A stretch of 64,000 bases of DNA from Xanthobacteraceae bacterium (GTDB lineage: Bacteria > Pseudomonadota > Alphaproteobacteria > Rhizobiales > Xanthobacteraceae), in the NCBI GenBank assembly GCA_004297465.1, contig SCUB01000023.1, positions 124,001 to 188,000 on the forward strand, in the 5' to 3' direction. Of this stretch, positions 36,354 to 47,389 are shown piece after piece; the first letter of the stretch is position 1; the number at the start of each line of letters is the position of its first letter. Position numbers and translations under genes: made by a program. The notes under the pieces are model-generated. The model made no database searches and was not told where the DNA came from. It saw only the letters and a list, made by a program, of their open reading frames with translations.

Positions 36354-36968
36354 TCAGCCCCTGCGATACACCCAGACGCGGGCCGGGGGAATATTCATCC
36401 AGATGCGTTCCGAGGCCTCGGTGGAAACGCCCGGCAGCGATTTGGGAATCGGCGGCGCCACCGAATAGGTGAACTGCACGAACGGCGCGCCCGGCGCCAT
36501 CATGGTGAAGGCCTCGCGGATCAGCTTGAGCCGCGTGCGCATCGGCTTGGTGACGAGCGGCAGGCCCGACACCACCGCCGCCGCCGGCTGGGCGAGCGCA
36601 TGCCACAGCGCCTGGCGCATCGCGTAGGCGTCGCCCTGCACCACGGTTGCGCGCGGATAGCGCTCGCGCAACAGCGCGCAAAAGCTCGGATTGTATTCGA
36701 GCAGCACCAGACGGCCCGGGTCGATACCGCGCTCGACCAGCGCCGCGGTGATCGGGCCGGTGCCGGGCCCCAGCTCGATGACCGGCCCGGTGCCCTTGGG
36801 ATCAATATATTGGGCCATGGTACGCGCCAGCACACGACCGGAAGGCATCACCGCGCCCATGTGCAGGGGCTTCTCGATCCAGAACCGCAGAAACCGCACC
36901 TCGTCATCGAGGCGAAGCGGCTTCTTGGTGTGCGCACGCACGGGCGATTGCAATGGCATGTTTGTCAC
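36354..36968 (-). CDS. PmtA-like phospholipid N-methyltransferase
   Basis: 204-residue class I SAM methyltransferase. The SAM motif is VIELGPGTGPITAALVERG, and the N-terminal FLRFWIEKPLHMGAVMPSGR and FTYSVAPPIPKS fit the rhizobial/Rhodobacter phosphatidylethanolamine N-methyltransferase group, which makes monomethyl-PE on the way to phosphatidylcholine. The N-terminus is basic, as in membrane-associated PmtA proteins. The related RsmA/KsgA-like group cannot be excluded without a search. It lies after dnaJ, with a 178-base gap. Confidence 0.82.
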   Translation of the reverse strand: MTNMPLQSPVRAHTKKPLRLDDEVRFLRFWIEKPLHMGAVMPSGRVLARTMAQYIDPKGTGPVIELGPGTGPITAALVERGIDPGRLVLLEYNPSFCALLRERYPRATVVQGDAYAMRQALWHALAQPAAAVVSGLPLVTKPMRTRLKLIREAFTMMAPGAPFVQFTYSVAPPIPKSLPGVSTEASERIWMNIPPARVWVYRRG

Positions 36969-37146
36969 AACTAAAAAAACACCCGCCCCGTCATGTGGCT
37001 GTTATACGGGTATAGAGGCCGGCGCGAGCGGTCAAGCGGCAGGACCTGACGCGTCCGCCATGAAACGGGTACCGATTACCGTCGGAATACCGTCAAGCCA
37101 TTTGAGCCAGTATGAGGCGGGCGCGGGCCGGCGGCAAACGGATTTG

Positions 37147-38274
37147 TCAGCCGGCGTTGCTGCGGCTGCCGAACAATTCCTTGACCCTGGCGAAGAATCC
37201 CATCGCCTCGGGCTGGGTTTCGCCCGACGACAGCTTGTCGAACTCCGCCAGCAGATCCTTCTGCTTGCGGGTCAGGTTTTGCGGCGTCTCGACCACCACC
37301 TGGACATACATGTCGCCGCTCTGCTTCGACCGCAGCACCGGCATGCCCTTGTGCGCGATGCGGATGCGGCGGCCCGACTGCGTGCCGGGCGGAATCTTCA
37401 CCTTGGTCTTGCCGCCGTCGATGGTCGGCACCTCGAACTCGCCGCCGAGCGCGGCGCTCACCATCGAGATCGGCGCGCGGCAGTGCAGGTCGGCGCCGTC
37501 GCGCTGGAAGAATGCGTGCGGGACCACCGACAGGAAAATATAGAGGTCGCCGGCCGGTCCACCGCGCACGCCGGCCTCGCCCTCGCCGGACAGCCGGATG
37601 CGCGTGCCGTCCTCGACGCCGGCCGGAATGTTGACGGAGAGCGCGCGTTCGCGCGTCACGCGACCCGAGCCGGCGCACTGTCCGCACGGATCCTCGATGA
37701 CGTGGCCGCGGCCCTGACAGCTCGGACAGGCGCGCTCCAGCGTGAAGAACCCCTGCGCATGGCGCACGCGGCCGGCGCCCCCGCACATGGCGCAGGCCTT
37801 GGGCTTGCTGCCGCTCCTGGCGCCGGAACCGGAACAGGCCTCGCAGGTCACCGAGGTCGGAATCTGGATCTGCACGCTCTTGCCGGCGAAGGCGTCCTCG
37901 AGCGTGATGTCCATGTTGTAGCGCAGATCGGCGCCGCGCTCGCGGCCGTTGCCGCGCGCCCGCGCCCCCGCCATGCCGAAGATGCCTTCGAACAGATCCG
38001 AGAACGCCGAACCGAATTCGGCGCCGAAGCCATGCGCGTTGCCGCCCTGCTCGAAGGCGGCATGACCGAAGCGGTCATAGGCGGCGCGCTTGTCGCCGTC
38101 CTTGAGCACCTCGTAGGCCTCGTTGATTTCCTTGAACCTGTGCTCGCTGTCGGTGTCGCCCGGATTGCGGTCCGGGTGATATTTCATGGCCTTCTTGCGG
38201 AACGCGGTCTTGAGGTCCGCCTCCGAGCAGCCGCGCACGACGTTGAGCACTTCGTAATAACAGCGCTTGCTCAT
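37147..38274 (-). CDS. dnaJ: Chaperone protein DnaJ (Hsp40)
   Basis: Co-chaperone that loads clients on DnaK and stimulates its ATPase. 375 residues with all domains: J-domain 1-70 ([23 protein letters not shown] at [11 protein letters not shown]), a Gly/Phe-rich linker, four CxxCxGxG zinc modules ([36 protein letters not shown]), and the C-terminal client domain with [20 protein letters not shown]. Downstream of dnaK across a 154-base gap with a strong hairpin. Confidence 0.98.
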   Translation of the reverse strand: MSKRCYYEVLNVVRGCSEADLKTAFRKKAMKYHPDRNPGDTDSEHRFKEINEAYEVLKDGDKRAAYDRFGHAAFEQGGNAHGFGAEFGSAFSDLFEGIFGMAGARARGNGRERGADLRYNMDITLEDAFAGKSVQIQIPTSVTCEACSGSGARSGSKPKACAMCGGAGRVRHAQGFFTLERACPSCQGRGHVIEDPCGQCAGSGRVTRERALSVNIPAGVEDGTRIRLSGEGEAGVRGGPAGDLYIFLSVVPHAFFQRDGADLHCRAPISMVSAALGGEFEVPTIDGGKTKVKIPPGTQSGRRIRIAHKGMPVLRSKQSGDMYVQVVVETPQNLTRKQKDLLAEFDKLSSGETQPEAMGFFARVKELFGSRSNAG

Positions 38275-38391
38275 GGATCAACGCGCCTCGTCCAATCGAA
38301 CAATCGCCCTTGCGCCGTGAATGAAAGCAATCAGCGAATACGGAAATGCGAAAACAGCAGCCATCATAAAACCAGCACGCCACGAAAGGGG

Positions 38392-38420
38392 AATCCCCCC
38401 GCCGTTCCGGCGAGGGGATT
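38392..38420 (-). terminator. Hairpin between dnaK and dnaJ (attenuator-like)
   Basis: A 12-bp stem with one G:T pair (38392-38403 with 38409-38420) and a 5-base loop lies eight bases after the dnaK stop on the minus strand. It is followed by only three T, so termination is probably partial. This would make dnaJ expression lower than dnaK, a common pattern in dnaKJ operons. Confidence 0.6.
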
Positions 38421-38428
38421 TGGAACCG

Positions 38429-40336
<1,908 letters not shown>

Positions 40337-40730
40337 GGTCTTTCACCCTTTCTTCAACGGCAGGCTGGCCCAGGCCCTGAAAGCGCCTGGTAAGGGAGAA
40401 AACACGCGACGGGCGTCCGCCCCCCACCTTTTTCTCGCCGGCCCCCAATCATCCTTTTCTTGCCCCGCCCAAGCGGAGCGTTCGCGGCAGATATAAGGGG
40501 GCCGATGACGGCCGCAAGTGATTTGCTCACGAAAACGCCAAACTGGCCCGCAAACGGGCCTTGCGCCGGCCTGGGCCCCGCGCCATCCGGGATCGTCGTC
40601 CGAATGCGAAGCCCCTTTCCCCAACTGTTGCCGTCACCATGCTCAGGGTATATGGCGCAAAGAGCCAAACGATCACCGTAACGCCACCTTTTCCGGGCAA
40701 GGACACCCCGGCTTGAACCGAGGATCGCCG
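40337..40730. other. 394-base divergent promoter region between dnaK and an exported-protein gene
   Basis: No supportable gene. It holds the proposed sigma-32 promoter of dnaK (minus strand, 40491-40518), a roughly 150-base dnaK leader, and on the plus strand AGGATCGCCG just before the ATG at 40731. No CIRCE-type repeat (TTAGCACTC-N9-GAGTGCTAA) is seen. Confidence 0.7.
40491..40518 (-). promoter_or_regulatory. Sigma-32 (RpoH) type promoter for dnaK
   Basis: On the minus strand CTTGCG (40513-40518) and CCTTATAT (40491-40498) are 14 bases apart, close to alphaproteobacterial heat-shock promoters (CTTG..., CYTATNT). The start would fall near 40484. Confidence 0.5.
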
Positions 40731-41720
40731 ATGCGCATGCCTTTTCTGCCGGCAGGATGCCTGGCGCTGGCGTTGCTGCCGCCGCTGGCGGCCGCCGCCG
40801 ACCCGCTCTATCCGGCCGGCTCGCGGGTCGGCCTCGAGCCGGCCGAGGGGCTGGTCGCGGCCAAGACATTCTCCGGCTTCGAGGATTCCGCGCGCGGGGT
40901 CAAGCTGCTGCTGGCCGATCTGCCGCCTGGCGCGTTCGCCGCGTTCGAACAGGCCGCCAAGGACCAGGCCAGGGATCGGACCAAGGATCGAACCAAGGGT
41001 CAGACCAAGGGGTCGGCCAAGGCCAAGTCCGGCGCCGCCACCACGGTCCGGCCGGAGAGTTTCGCGACCGCCGCGGGCACGGGCTATCTGAGCCGCGAGA
41101 CGGTCGCCGCCGCGGCCGCCCGCCGCTGGACGCTGATCGCCCCCGCCGCCGATGCGGCGGTCTATGTGCTGATGGAAATTCCCGATGCCGCGGCCGCCGC
41201 CTATCCCGACGACGCGGTCCGCCGCATGCTGGCCACGCTCACGGTGCGCGACGAGATTCCGGCCGCCGAACAGATCGAGCAACTGCCCTTCAAGATGCGC
41301 GATCTGGCCGACTTCAGGACGGTCCGCACCCTGATTCCGCATAGCGCCATCCTGCTCACCGACGGCACCGACGACAGTACCCCGGAGGACGCGCCCTATA
41401 TCGTGGTCTCGACCGGCACCGGCGGCCCGGCGCAAGCCGACGATCGCGGCCGCTTCGCCAACAATCTGCTGACCTCGATTCCCGGCCTCAGGGACAGCCG
41501 CGTGGTCAGTTCCGAGCCGATCCGCATCGGCGGCCTCAGCGGCTACGAAACGCGCATCGAGGGCACCGGAGCGACAAAGAATACGCCGATGGTGCTGGTG
41601 CAGTGGCTGCGCTTCGGCGCCGGCGGCTTCCTGCGCATCGTCGCCGGCTCCAGCAAGGACAACTGGCCGCAGGCATTCCCGCGCTTCCGCGCGGTGCGTG
41701 ACGGCATCGAGACGCGCTAG
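40731..41720 (+). CDS. Exported protein of unknown function with DRTK repeats
   Basis: 329 residues. A signal peptide (about 1-22, ending AAAADPLYP) is followed by a mature protein with strands such as PAGSRVGLEPAEGLVAAKTF and MVLVQWLRFGAGGFLRIVAG. Residues 78-97 are five charged 4-residue units, DQAR-DRTK-DRTK-GQTK-GSAK, coded by 12-base repeats. The ATG has AGGAT nine bases upstream. Homologues are, as far as I recall, conserved but uncharacterised in Bradyrhizobium-like genomes. It lies between dnaK (divergent) and grpE (convergent), but no sequence feature ties it to the chaperones. Confidence 0.85.
   Translation: MRMPFLPAGCLALALLPPLAAAADPLYPAGSRVGLEPAEGLVAAKTFSGFEDSARGVKLLLADLPPGAFAAFEQAAKDQARDRTKDRTKGQTKGSAKAKSGAATTVRPESFATAAGTGYLSRETVAAAAARRWTLIAPAADAAVYVLMEIPDAAAAAYPDDAVRRMLATLTVRDEIPAAEQIEQLPFKMRDLADFRTVRTLIPHSAILLTDGTDDSTPEDAPYIVVSTGTGGPAQADDRGRFANNLLTSIPGLRDSRVVSSEPIRIGGLSGYETRIEGTGATKNTPMVLVQWLRFGAGGFLRIVAGSSKDNWPQAFPRFRAVRDGIETR
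40962..41021 (+). repeat. 12-base in-frame tandem repeat
   Basis: Five degenerate units (GGATCGGACCAA, GGATCGAACCAA and variants) code for the DQAR/DRTK/DRTK/GQTK/GSAK stretch. Unit length is a multiple of three, so gain or loss of units keeps the frame. Confidence 0.85.
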
Positions 41721-41751
41721 CCGTCAGTCAAGACGCGGTCTTCGGATTGCT

Positions 41752-42357
41752 CTATTCGTCATCGTCATCGGCGTTGCCGGCCGGCGCGGATTTCACCGCG
41801 CCTTTCGACACCCCCACCAGCGCCGGGCGCAGCATGCGCTCGCCGAGCATGAAGCCGGCCTGCACCACATGCGCCACCGCGCCCGCCGGCACCGCGGGAT
41901 CGGGCACCTCGTACATGGCCTGGTGCAGATTGGGATTGAACTTCTCGCCGCTGGGATCGAACTTGCGCACGCCGTTCTTCTCGAGCGCCTTGATCAGCGC
42001 ACGCTCGGTCAGCTCCACGCCCTCGATCAGCGCGGTGAGGCCGGCATCGCCCGCAGTGCGCGCCTCCGCCGGCACCGCGTCGAGCGCGCGGCGCATGTTG
42101 TCGGCGACATCGAGCATGTCGCGCGCGAACGCGGCGATGCCGTAGCTGCGGGCGTCGGCGACCTCGCGCTCGGTGCGCTTGCGCAGGTTTTCCATCTCGG
42201 CCAGCGTGCGCAGCAGCTTGTCCTTGTAACCGGCGGCTTCGAGCTGGGCCTCGGCGACCGGATCGGGCTGTTGCTCCGCCGGAACCTGTCCTTCGATCCT
42301 GGCCATATCGGCCTCGTTCGCGGCATTTCCGGTTTCAGTCTGACGCGTCTCCGTCAT
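41752..42357 (-). CDS. grpE: Nucleotide exchange factor GrpE
   Basis: Releases ADP from DnaK. 201 residues: a disordered acidic N-terminus ([16 protein letters not shown]), a long coiled coil at about 35-85 ([20 protein letters not shown]-like, here [20 protein letters not shown]), and the beta-wing with [20 protein letters not shown] and [20 protein letters not shown]. Start is the ATG at 42357; an in-frame TTG three codons upstream is possible. hrcA, which often adjoins grpE, is separated by a HxlR/reductase cassette here. Confidence 0.97.
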   Translation of the reverse strand: MTETRQTETGNAANEADMARIEGQVPAEQQPDPVAEAQLEAAGYKDKLLRTLAEMENLRKRTEREVADARSYGIAAFARDMLDVADNMRRALDAVPAEARTAGDAGLTALIEGVELTERALIKALEKNGVRKFDPSGEKFNPNLHQAMYEVPDPAVPAGAVAHVVQAGFMLGERMLRPALVGVSKGAVKSAPAGNADDDDE

Positions 42358-42396
42358 CGGGCTCAATCCATCTCATGGCCATTCGGCGATGCCCGG

Positions 42397-42426
42397 CATA
42401 TCAGGCCTCGGAGGCAAAAAATCAAG
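42397..42426 (-). promoter_or_regulatory. Candidate promoter for grpE
   Basis: On the minus strand TTGATT (42420-42425) and GATATG (42397-42402) are 17 bases apart, fitting sigma-70; CTTGAT with CTGATAT could also serve RpoH. It overlaps the last codons of the HxlR regulator gene. Confidence 0.4.
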
Positions 42427-42790
42427 AATTATGGGCGGCCCTGTCATAGCGGTTTTGCGCCCGCTGAACTTCGCCGATGTGCGCCTCCGCCCACACGCGC
42501 AGGGCATCGACGGTGGTCGCCAGCGTCCGGCCCAGCGGCGTGATCGAATATTCGACCGTCACCGGAACGGTGGCGATGGCGCAGCGACTGACCAGTCCGT
42601 CGCGTTCGAGACTTTTCAGGGTCTGCGACAGCATCTTCTGCGACAGCCCCCCGATCCGCCGCCGCAACTGGTTGAACCGCACCGGCCCGCCGGCAACGAG
42701 GCCGAGCACGAGAACCGCCCATTTGTCGGCGATGCGATCCAGCACCAGCCGGGTGGGACAATCGGAAGCGTAGACGTTGGGGGCCTGCAT
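42422..42790 (-). CDS. HxlR-family winged-helix transcriptional regulator
   Basis: 122 residues, a single HxlR winged-helix domain: CPTRLVLDRIADKWAVLVLG at the N-terminus, FNQLRRRIGGLSQKMLSQTL as recognition helix, and the wing around VPVTVEYSITPLGRTL. Cys11 matches the position of the redox-sensing Cys of HypR-type HxlR proteins, which respond to electrophiles or disulphide stress. It is divergent from an NAD(P)-binding protein gene, with mirror-image sites between them, so it likely represses both. Confidence 0.95.
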   Translation of the reverse strand: MQAPNVYASDCPTRLVLDRIADKWAVLVLGLVAGGPVRFNQLRRRIGGLSQKMLSQTLKSLERDGLVSRCAIATVPVTVEYSITPLGRTLATTVDALRVWAEAHIGEVQRAQNRYDRAAHNS

Positions 42791-42804
42791 GGTGGTTTCG
42801 CCGC

Positions 42805-42866
42805 GGTAACCAGGTGAGTTTCAGGTGCCTTCTTTACACCAGCTCATAATTATTACACCTGGTAAC
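42805..42866. promoter_or_regulatory. Inverted operator sites in the HxlR/reductase intergenic region
   Basis: GGTAACCAGGTGA (42805-42817) and TTACACCTGGTAAC (42853-42866) are near-perfect mirror images. Further AC-ACC half sites (TTTACACC, 42833-42840) lie between. They flank the divergent starts and are likely HxlR binding sites. Confidence 0.6.
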
Positions 42867-42894
42867 TACAATATATCACCATGGAGAACCACCA

Positions 42895-43503
42895 ATGAAC
42901 GTCGCCCTGATCGGCGCCACCGGCAATGCCGGCGCACGCATCCTGTCCGAACTGACCCGCCGCGGCCATGAGGTCACCGCGATCGTCCGCAATGCCGAAA
43001 AAGTTCCCGCCCGGCCGAGGGTAACGGCCAGGCAAGGCGACGTGCTCGATCAGCCGGGCCTAGCCGCGCTGCTCAAGGGCCATGACGCCGTCATCAGCTC
43101 GGTTCATTTCACCACCAGCGATCCCGAAAAGCTGATCGGGGCGGTGCGGAGCGCGGGCGTCAGGCGCTATCTGGTGGTCGGCGGCGCCGGCAGCCTCGAA
43201 GTTGCGCCCGGCAAGAAGCTGATCGACACGCCGGAATTTCCGGCCATCCACAAGGCCGAAGCGGCGGCCGGCGCGGCGTTCCTCGATCGCCTGCGGCAAG
43301 AGAAGGAGCTCGACTGGACCTTCCTGTCGCCCTCGGCGATGTTCGTCGCCGGCGAACGCACCGGAAAATTCCGCCTCGGCTCCGATCAGTTGCTCGCGCA
43401 CGCAACCGGCAGCAGCATCTCGTTCGAGGATTACGCGATCGCGATGGTTGACGAACTGGAAAGACCCGCGCATTCGCGGGCGCGCTTCACGGTCGGCTAT
43501 TGA
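42895..43503 (+). CDS. NAD(P)H-binding (atypical SDR, NmrA/YwnB-like) protein
   Basis: 202 residues. The nucleotide motif is NVALIGATGNAGARILSELT at the N-terminus, followed by VTARQGDVLDQPGLAALLKG and RRYLVVGGAGSLEVAPGKKL, matching single-domain NAD(P)H-binding proteins often controlled by HxlR regulators. The usual YxxxK catalytic pair is absent, so it may sense or reduce quinone-like compounds rather than act as a classical dehydrogenase. ATGGAGAACC lies before the ATG. Convergent with hrcA. Confidence 0.92.
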   Translation: MNVALIGATGNAGARILSELTRRGHEVTAIVRNAEKVPARPRVTARQGDVLDQPGLAALLKGHDAVISSVHFTTSDPEKLIGAVRSAGVRRYLVVGGAGSLEVAPGKKLIDTPEFPAIHKAEAAAGAAFLDRLRQEKELDWTFLSPSAMFVAGERTGKFRLGSDQLLAHATGSSISFEDYAIAMVDELERPAHSRARFTVGY

Positions 43504-43511
43504 TCACCCGT

Positions 43512-43541
43512 GATCGGCGGCGGCTTCAGCCGCCGCCGATC
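43512..43541. terminator. 14-bp hairpin between converging reductase and hrcA genes
   Basis: GATCGGCGGCGGCT (43512-43525) pairs perfectly with AGCCGCCGCCGATC (43528-43541) around a 2-base loop. It covers the hrcA stop codon. No T-run follows on either strand, so it may act by structure, or with Rho, in both directions. Confidence 0.6.
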
Positions 43542-44626
43542 AGCCGGCTCATCAGCCGCGCGGTGTAGTCGACCATGGGAATGACGCGCGCGTAATTGAG
43601 CCGGGTCGGCCCGATCACGCCGAGCACGCCGACGATGCGGCCGGCGCCATCGCTGTAGGGCGCGATGATGGTCGAGGAGCCCGACAGCGAGAACAGCTTG
43701 TTCTCGGAACCGATGAAAATGCGCACGCCTTCGGCGTTCTCGGCGCGGCCCAGCAGATCGGCGACGCCGCGCTTGGTTTCAAGGTCGTCGAACAACAGCC
43801 GCACCCGTTCCAGATCGTCGAGCGCGTGCAGATCCTCGAGCAGATTGGCATGGCCGCGCACGATGAGCTGGCGGTCGTCGGCGGCGCCGCCCGACCAGTT
43901 GGCAAGGCCGGCCGCGATCACCTTCTGCGTCAGTTCGTCGAGCCGCGCCTGGCTTTGCACCATCGCGGCTTCGAGGTCGGCGCGCGCCTCGGCGAAGGTC
44001 TTGCCGCGGATGCGGGCGTTGAGGAAATTGGAGGCTTCGGTGAGCGCCGAGGTCGGCACGCCGCTCGGCAGCGTCAGGATGCGGTTCTCGACCTGACCGT
44101 CCTCGGCCACCAGCACCGCCAGGGCGCGTTCCGGCTCGAGCCGCACGAACTCGATGTGCTTGAGGCGGATGTTGGCCTTGGCGGTGAGCACCACCGCGGC
44201 GGCGCGCGTCAGCCCGGACAGCCGCGTGAGGGTTTCGCTGAGCGCCGATTCCACCGATTGCGCGCGCCCCGCCGCCGCAAGCTGCGCCTCGATCGAGCCG
44301 CGTTCCTGCTCGGTGAGGTCGCCGACCTCCATCAGCGCGTCGACGAAGAACCGCAGGCCCAGTTCGGTGGGCAGCCGTCCGGCCGAGGTGTGCGGCGCAT
44401 AGATGAAGCCGAGCTGCTCGAGGTCGGACATGACGTTGCGGACCGAGGCCGGCGACAGCGCCATCGGCAGCAGGCGGGCGAGGTTGCGCGAGCCGACCGG
44501 CTCGCCGGTGGCCAGATAGCTCTCGACGATCTGGCGGAAGATCTCCCGCGAGCGGTCGTTGAGCTGGGCCAGCCCGGCGGCGGGACTGCCGCCGGCAAGC
44601 GGCGGGGGTTTTTCGCTCTTGGCCAA
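43526..44626 (-). CDS. hrcA: Heat-inducible transcription repressor HrcA
   Basis: Represses chaperone operons by binding CIRCE elements, with GroEL as co-factor. 366 residues: an N-terminal winged helix ([57 protein letters not shown]) and a GAF-like dimerisation domain ending [20 protein letters not shown]. The start is chosen as TTG at 44626 because AGGAG lies eight bases upstream; ATG 44665 has no SD. No CIRCE was found in this window, so its targets (probably groESL) lie elsewhere. Confidence 0.95.
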   Translation of the reverse strand: MAKSEKPPPLAGGSPAAGLAQLNDRSREIFRQIVESYLATGEPVGSRNLARLLPMALSPASVRNVMSDLEQLGFIYAPHTSAGRLPTELGLRFFVDALMEVGDLTEQERGSIEAQLAAAGRAQSVESALSETLTRLSGLTRAAAVVLTAKANIRLKHIEFVRLEPERALAVLVAEDGQVENRILTLPSGVPTSALTEASNFLNARIRGKTFAEARADLEAAMVQSQARLDELTQKVIAAGLANWSGGAADDRQLIVRGHANLLEDLHALDDLERVRLLFDDLETKRGVADLLGRAENAEGVRIFIGSENKLFSLSGSSTIIAPYSDGAGRIVGVLGVIGPTRLNYARVIPMVDYTARLMSRLIGGG

Positions 44627-44787
44627 ATCCTGCTCTCCTCGGGTTGGCGGAATTGTCCATCCCACGCCGACAAATACAAGCCGCTTCGGGCGCTGCCACC
44701 GAAATCCGGTTTCCCCTCGGCCGGATCATGCTCTAAAAGGCCCCGGACAGTTCCCGCCCCCTGCCAGAACCCCTCAAGGAGACGCCG

Positions 44788-45501
44788 ATGCGGCCGAGCC
44801 GCCGAGCCCCCGACGAATTGCGCGCCGTGACGCTGGAGCGTGGCGTCGTCAAATATGCCGAAGGCTCCTGCCTGGTGAAATTCGGCGACACCCACGTGCT
44901 GGTCACCGCCACGCTCGAGGAGCGGCTGCCGCCATGGCTCAAGGGCCAGGGCCGCGGCTGGATCACCGCCGAATACGGCATGCTGCCGCGCGCCACCCTC
45001 GAGCGCACCCGCCGCGAGGCGGCCAGCGGCAAGCAATCGGGCCGCACCGTGGAGATCCAGCGCCTGATCGGCCGCGCGCTGCGCGGCACCGTCAACCTCG
45101 AGGCGCTGGGCGAGCGCCAGCTCACCATCGACTGCGACGTCATCCAGGCCGACGGCGGCACCCGCACCGCCTCGATCACCGGGGCGTGGGTGGCGCTTGC
45201 CGACGCCATAAGCTGGATGAAGGCGCGCAACATGGTGCGCGGCGACATCCTGCGCGATCACGTCGCCGCGGTCTCGTGCGGCATCTACAACGGCACGCCA
45301 GTGCTCGACCTCGATTACGCCGAGGATTCGGAAGCCGAAACCGACGCCAATTTCGTCATGACCGGCGACGGCCGGCTGATCGAGGTGCAGGGCACCGCCG
45401 AGCGCACCCCGTTCACCCAGGACGAGTTCTTGCAGCTCATGGCGCTGGCCCAGAAAGGCGTGGCGCGGCTGGTCGACCTGCAAAAAATGGCGGTGATGTG
45501 A
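44788..45501 (+). CDS. rph: Ribonuclease PH
   Basis: Phosphorolytic 3'-5' exoribonuclease that trims tRNA 3' ends. 237 residues: [20 protein letters not shown] at the start, [20 protein letters not shown], and the RNase PH signature [20 protein letters not shown] with the phosphate-binding Arg residues. It is divergent from hrcA and followed by rdgB after 52 bases, the standard hrcA/rph/rdgB/hemW layout of Rhizobiales. Confidence 0.97.
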   Translation: MRPSRRAPDELRAVTLERGVVKYAEGSCLVKFGDTHVLVTATLEERLPPWLKGQGRGWITAEYGMLPRATLERTRREAASGKQSGRTVEIQRLIGRALRGTVNLEALGERQLTIDCDVIQADGGTRTASITGAWVALADAISWMKARNMVRGDILRDHVAAVSCGIYNGTPVLDLDYAEDSEAETDANFVMTGDGRLIEVQGTAERTPFTQDEFLQLMALAQKGVARLVDLQKMAVM

Positions 45502-45553
45502 GGCCGGCGGGCGGTTCCCAGCGTCCCCGTTCCCAGCGTAGGATCAACGCCCG

Positions 45554-46189
45554 ATGCATCGACCCATCGCCGGACGGCTGGTGATCGCCACCCATAACGC
45601 GGGCAAGCTGCGTGAAATGCGCGAGCTGCTGGCGCCCTATGGCATCGCCGCGGTGTCGGCGGGCGAACTCAGCCTTGCCGAGCCGGACGAAACCGGCAAC
45701 GATTTCCATGCCAACGCCCGCATCAAGGCGCGGGCGGCGGCAACAGCCGCGCAACTGCCGGCGTTCGCCGACGATTCCGGCCTCGTCGTCGATGCGCTCG
45801 ATGGCGCTCCCGGCATCCAGTCGGCGCGCTGGGCCGGCGAATCCAAGGATTTCCTCGCCGCCATGACGCGCATCGAGACGCTGTTGCAGGAACGCGGCGC
45901 CAGGGCGCCGGAGGCGCGGACTGCGCATTTCGTCTCGGCGCTGTGCGTGGCCTGGCCCGACGGCCATTGCGAGGAGGTGGAAGGCCGCGTCGACGGCACG
46001 CTGGTGTGGCCGCCGCGCGGCGACCAGGGTTTCGGCTACGACCCGGTGTTCCTGCCGCGCGGCCATGCCCGCACCTTCGGCGAGATGACGAGCCGGGAAA
46101 AGCACGGCCTGCCGCCCCATGGCCTCGGCCTGTCGCACCGCGCCCGCGCCTTCCTCAAGCTGGCGGAGCTGTGCCTTGAGCCGCGCTGA
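45554..46189 (+). CDS. rdgB: Non-canonical purine NTP pyrophosphatase RdgB/HAM1
   Basis: Hydrolyses dITP/XTP and so keeps deaminated purines out of DNA. 211 residues: [20 protein letters not shown] (THNAGK substrate loop), [20 protein letters not shown] (metal/phosphate loop), [20 protein letters not shown] and [13 protein letters not shown]. Its last 14 bases overlap the beginning of hemW. Confidence 0.97.
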   Translation: MHRPIAGRLVIATHNAGKLREMRELLAPYGIAAVSAGELSLAEPDETGNDFHANARIKARAAATAAQLPAFADDSGLVVDALDGAPGIQSARWAGESKDFLAAMTRIETLLQERGARAPEARTAHFVSALCVAWPDGHCEEVEGRVDGTLVWPPRGDQGFGYDPVFLPRGHARTFGEMTSREKHGLPPHGLGLSHRARAFLKLAELCLEPR

Positions 46190-47333
46190 CCACCCCGCCT
46201 TCGGCGTCTATGTGCACTGGCCGTTCTGCCTGTCGAAATGTCCGTATTGCGACTTCAACAGCCATGTCCGCCACGGCGGTCCCGAAGAGGCGCGCTACGC
46301 GCGCGCGCTTCAAGCCGAGATCGCCGCCACCGCAGGGCGTACGCCCGGCCGCACCGTGACCTCGATCTTCTTCGGCGGCGGCACGCCGTCGCTGATGCGG
46401 CCGGAATCGGTCGCGACGATCCTCGACGCCATCGCCGATAACTGGACGGTGGCGCCGGACGCCGAGATCACGCTGGAGGCCAATCCGACCAGCGTCGAGG
46501 CCGGTCGCTTCCGCGGCTATCGCGACGCCGGCGTCAATCGGCTCTCGCTCGGCGTGCAGGCGCTCGACGACGCGCCGCTGAAACTCCTGGGCCGCACCCA
46601 CAGCGCCGCCGAGGCGCTCGACGCGATCGCCACCGCGCGCGCCATCTTCGGGCGGACCTCGTTCGACCTCATCTACGCCCGCCCCGGCCAGAGCCCGCGC
46701 GACTGGGCCGCCGAACTCTCCCGCGCCTTGCAGGAAGCCGCCGAGCATCTCTCGCTCTACCAGCTCACCATCGAGCCGCAGACGCCGTTCGCCGCGCTCC
46801 ATGCCATCGGCAAGCTGACGACGCCGGACGAGAATTCGGCGCGCGAACTCTACGACGTGACGCAGGAGATCTGCGCCGCCGCCGGGCTGCCGGCCTATGA
46901 GATTTCCAACCACGCCCGCGCGGGCGCCGAGTGCCGGCACAATCTCGTCTACTGGCGCGGCCATGACTATGCCGGCGTCGGCCCCGGCGCCCACGGCCGG
47001 CTCGACATCGCCGGCGAGCGCCACGCCACCGCGACGGAGAAGCGCCCCGAAACGTGGCTGATGCGGGTCGAGGCCTGCGGCCACGGCCTCGTCACCGACG
47101 AGGTGCTGACGCGCGAGGAGCGCGCCGACGAATTCCTGCTGATGGGGCTGCGGCTCGCCGAGGGTATCGATCCGGCGCGCTTTGCGCTGCTGGCCGGACG
47201 GCCGCTCGATCCGCGTCGCGTCGCGCTGCTGTGCGAGGAGGGCGCCATCGCGGTCGATGCCGGCGGACGGCTGCGCGTGACGCTGCAGGGCTTTCCGCTA
47301 CTTGACGCGGTGGTGGCCGATCTCGCCGCCTGA
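46176..47333 (+). CDS. hemW: Heme chaperone HemW (radical SAM, HemN-like)
   Basis: Radical SAM family protein thought to insert heme rather than to act as coproporphyrinogen dehydrogenase. 385 residues: the cluster motif CLSKCPYC (C-x3-C-x2-C) in [18 protein letters not shown], then [40 protein letters not shown] and the HemN C-terminal region. The start is TTG at 46176, with GGAG seven bases upstream; it overlaps rdgB by 14 bases. Confidence 0.94.
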   Translation: MSRADHPAFGVYVHWPFCLSKCPYCDFNSHVRHGGPEEARYARALQAEIAATAGRTPGRTVTSIFFGGGTPSLMRPESVATILDAIADNWTVAPDAEITLEANPTSVEAGRFRGYRDAGVNRLSLGVQALDDAPLKLLGRTHSAAEALDAIATARAIFGRTSFDLIYARPGQSPRDWAAELSRALQEAAEHLSLYQLTIEPQTPFAALHAIGKLTTPDENSARELYDVTQEICAAAGLPAYEISNHARAGAECRHNLVYWRGHDYAGVGPGAHGRLDIAGERHATATEKRPETWLMRVEACGHGLVTDEVLTREERADEFLLMGLRLAEGIDPARFALLAGRPLDPRRVALLCEEGAIAVDAGGRLRVTLQGFPLLDAVVADLAA

Positions 47334-47336
47334 AGC

Positions 47337-47385
47337 CTGATTCCAAAAAGCGGGTATCGGTTTTTGGAAAAAATCATGCTCGAAA
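47337..47385 (+). repeat. Dispersed intergenic repeat, copy 1
   Basis: Contains GATTCC-AAAAAGCGGG-(TATC)-GGTTTTTGGAA-(AAA)-ATCATGCTC. It aligns over its length with the reverse complement of 57364-57410, sharing the core GAT-CC-AAAAG-GGG-CGGTTTT-GGA and the end ATCATGC. It fills the 56-base space between the converging hemW and lipoprotein genes. Its internal AAAA/TTTT arms can form a hairpin. Confidence 0.7.
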
Positions 47386-47389
47386 ATAT

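Noticed and set aside
44627-44787. CIRCE element between hrcA and rph
   Set aside because: No TTAGCACTC or GAGTGCTAA arms present, even allowing several mismatches by eye.
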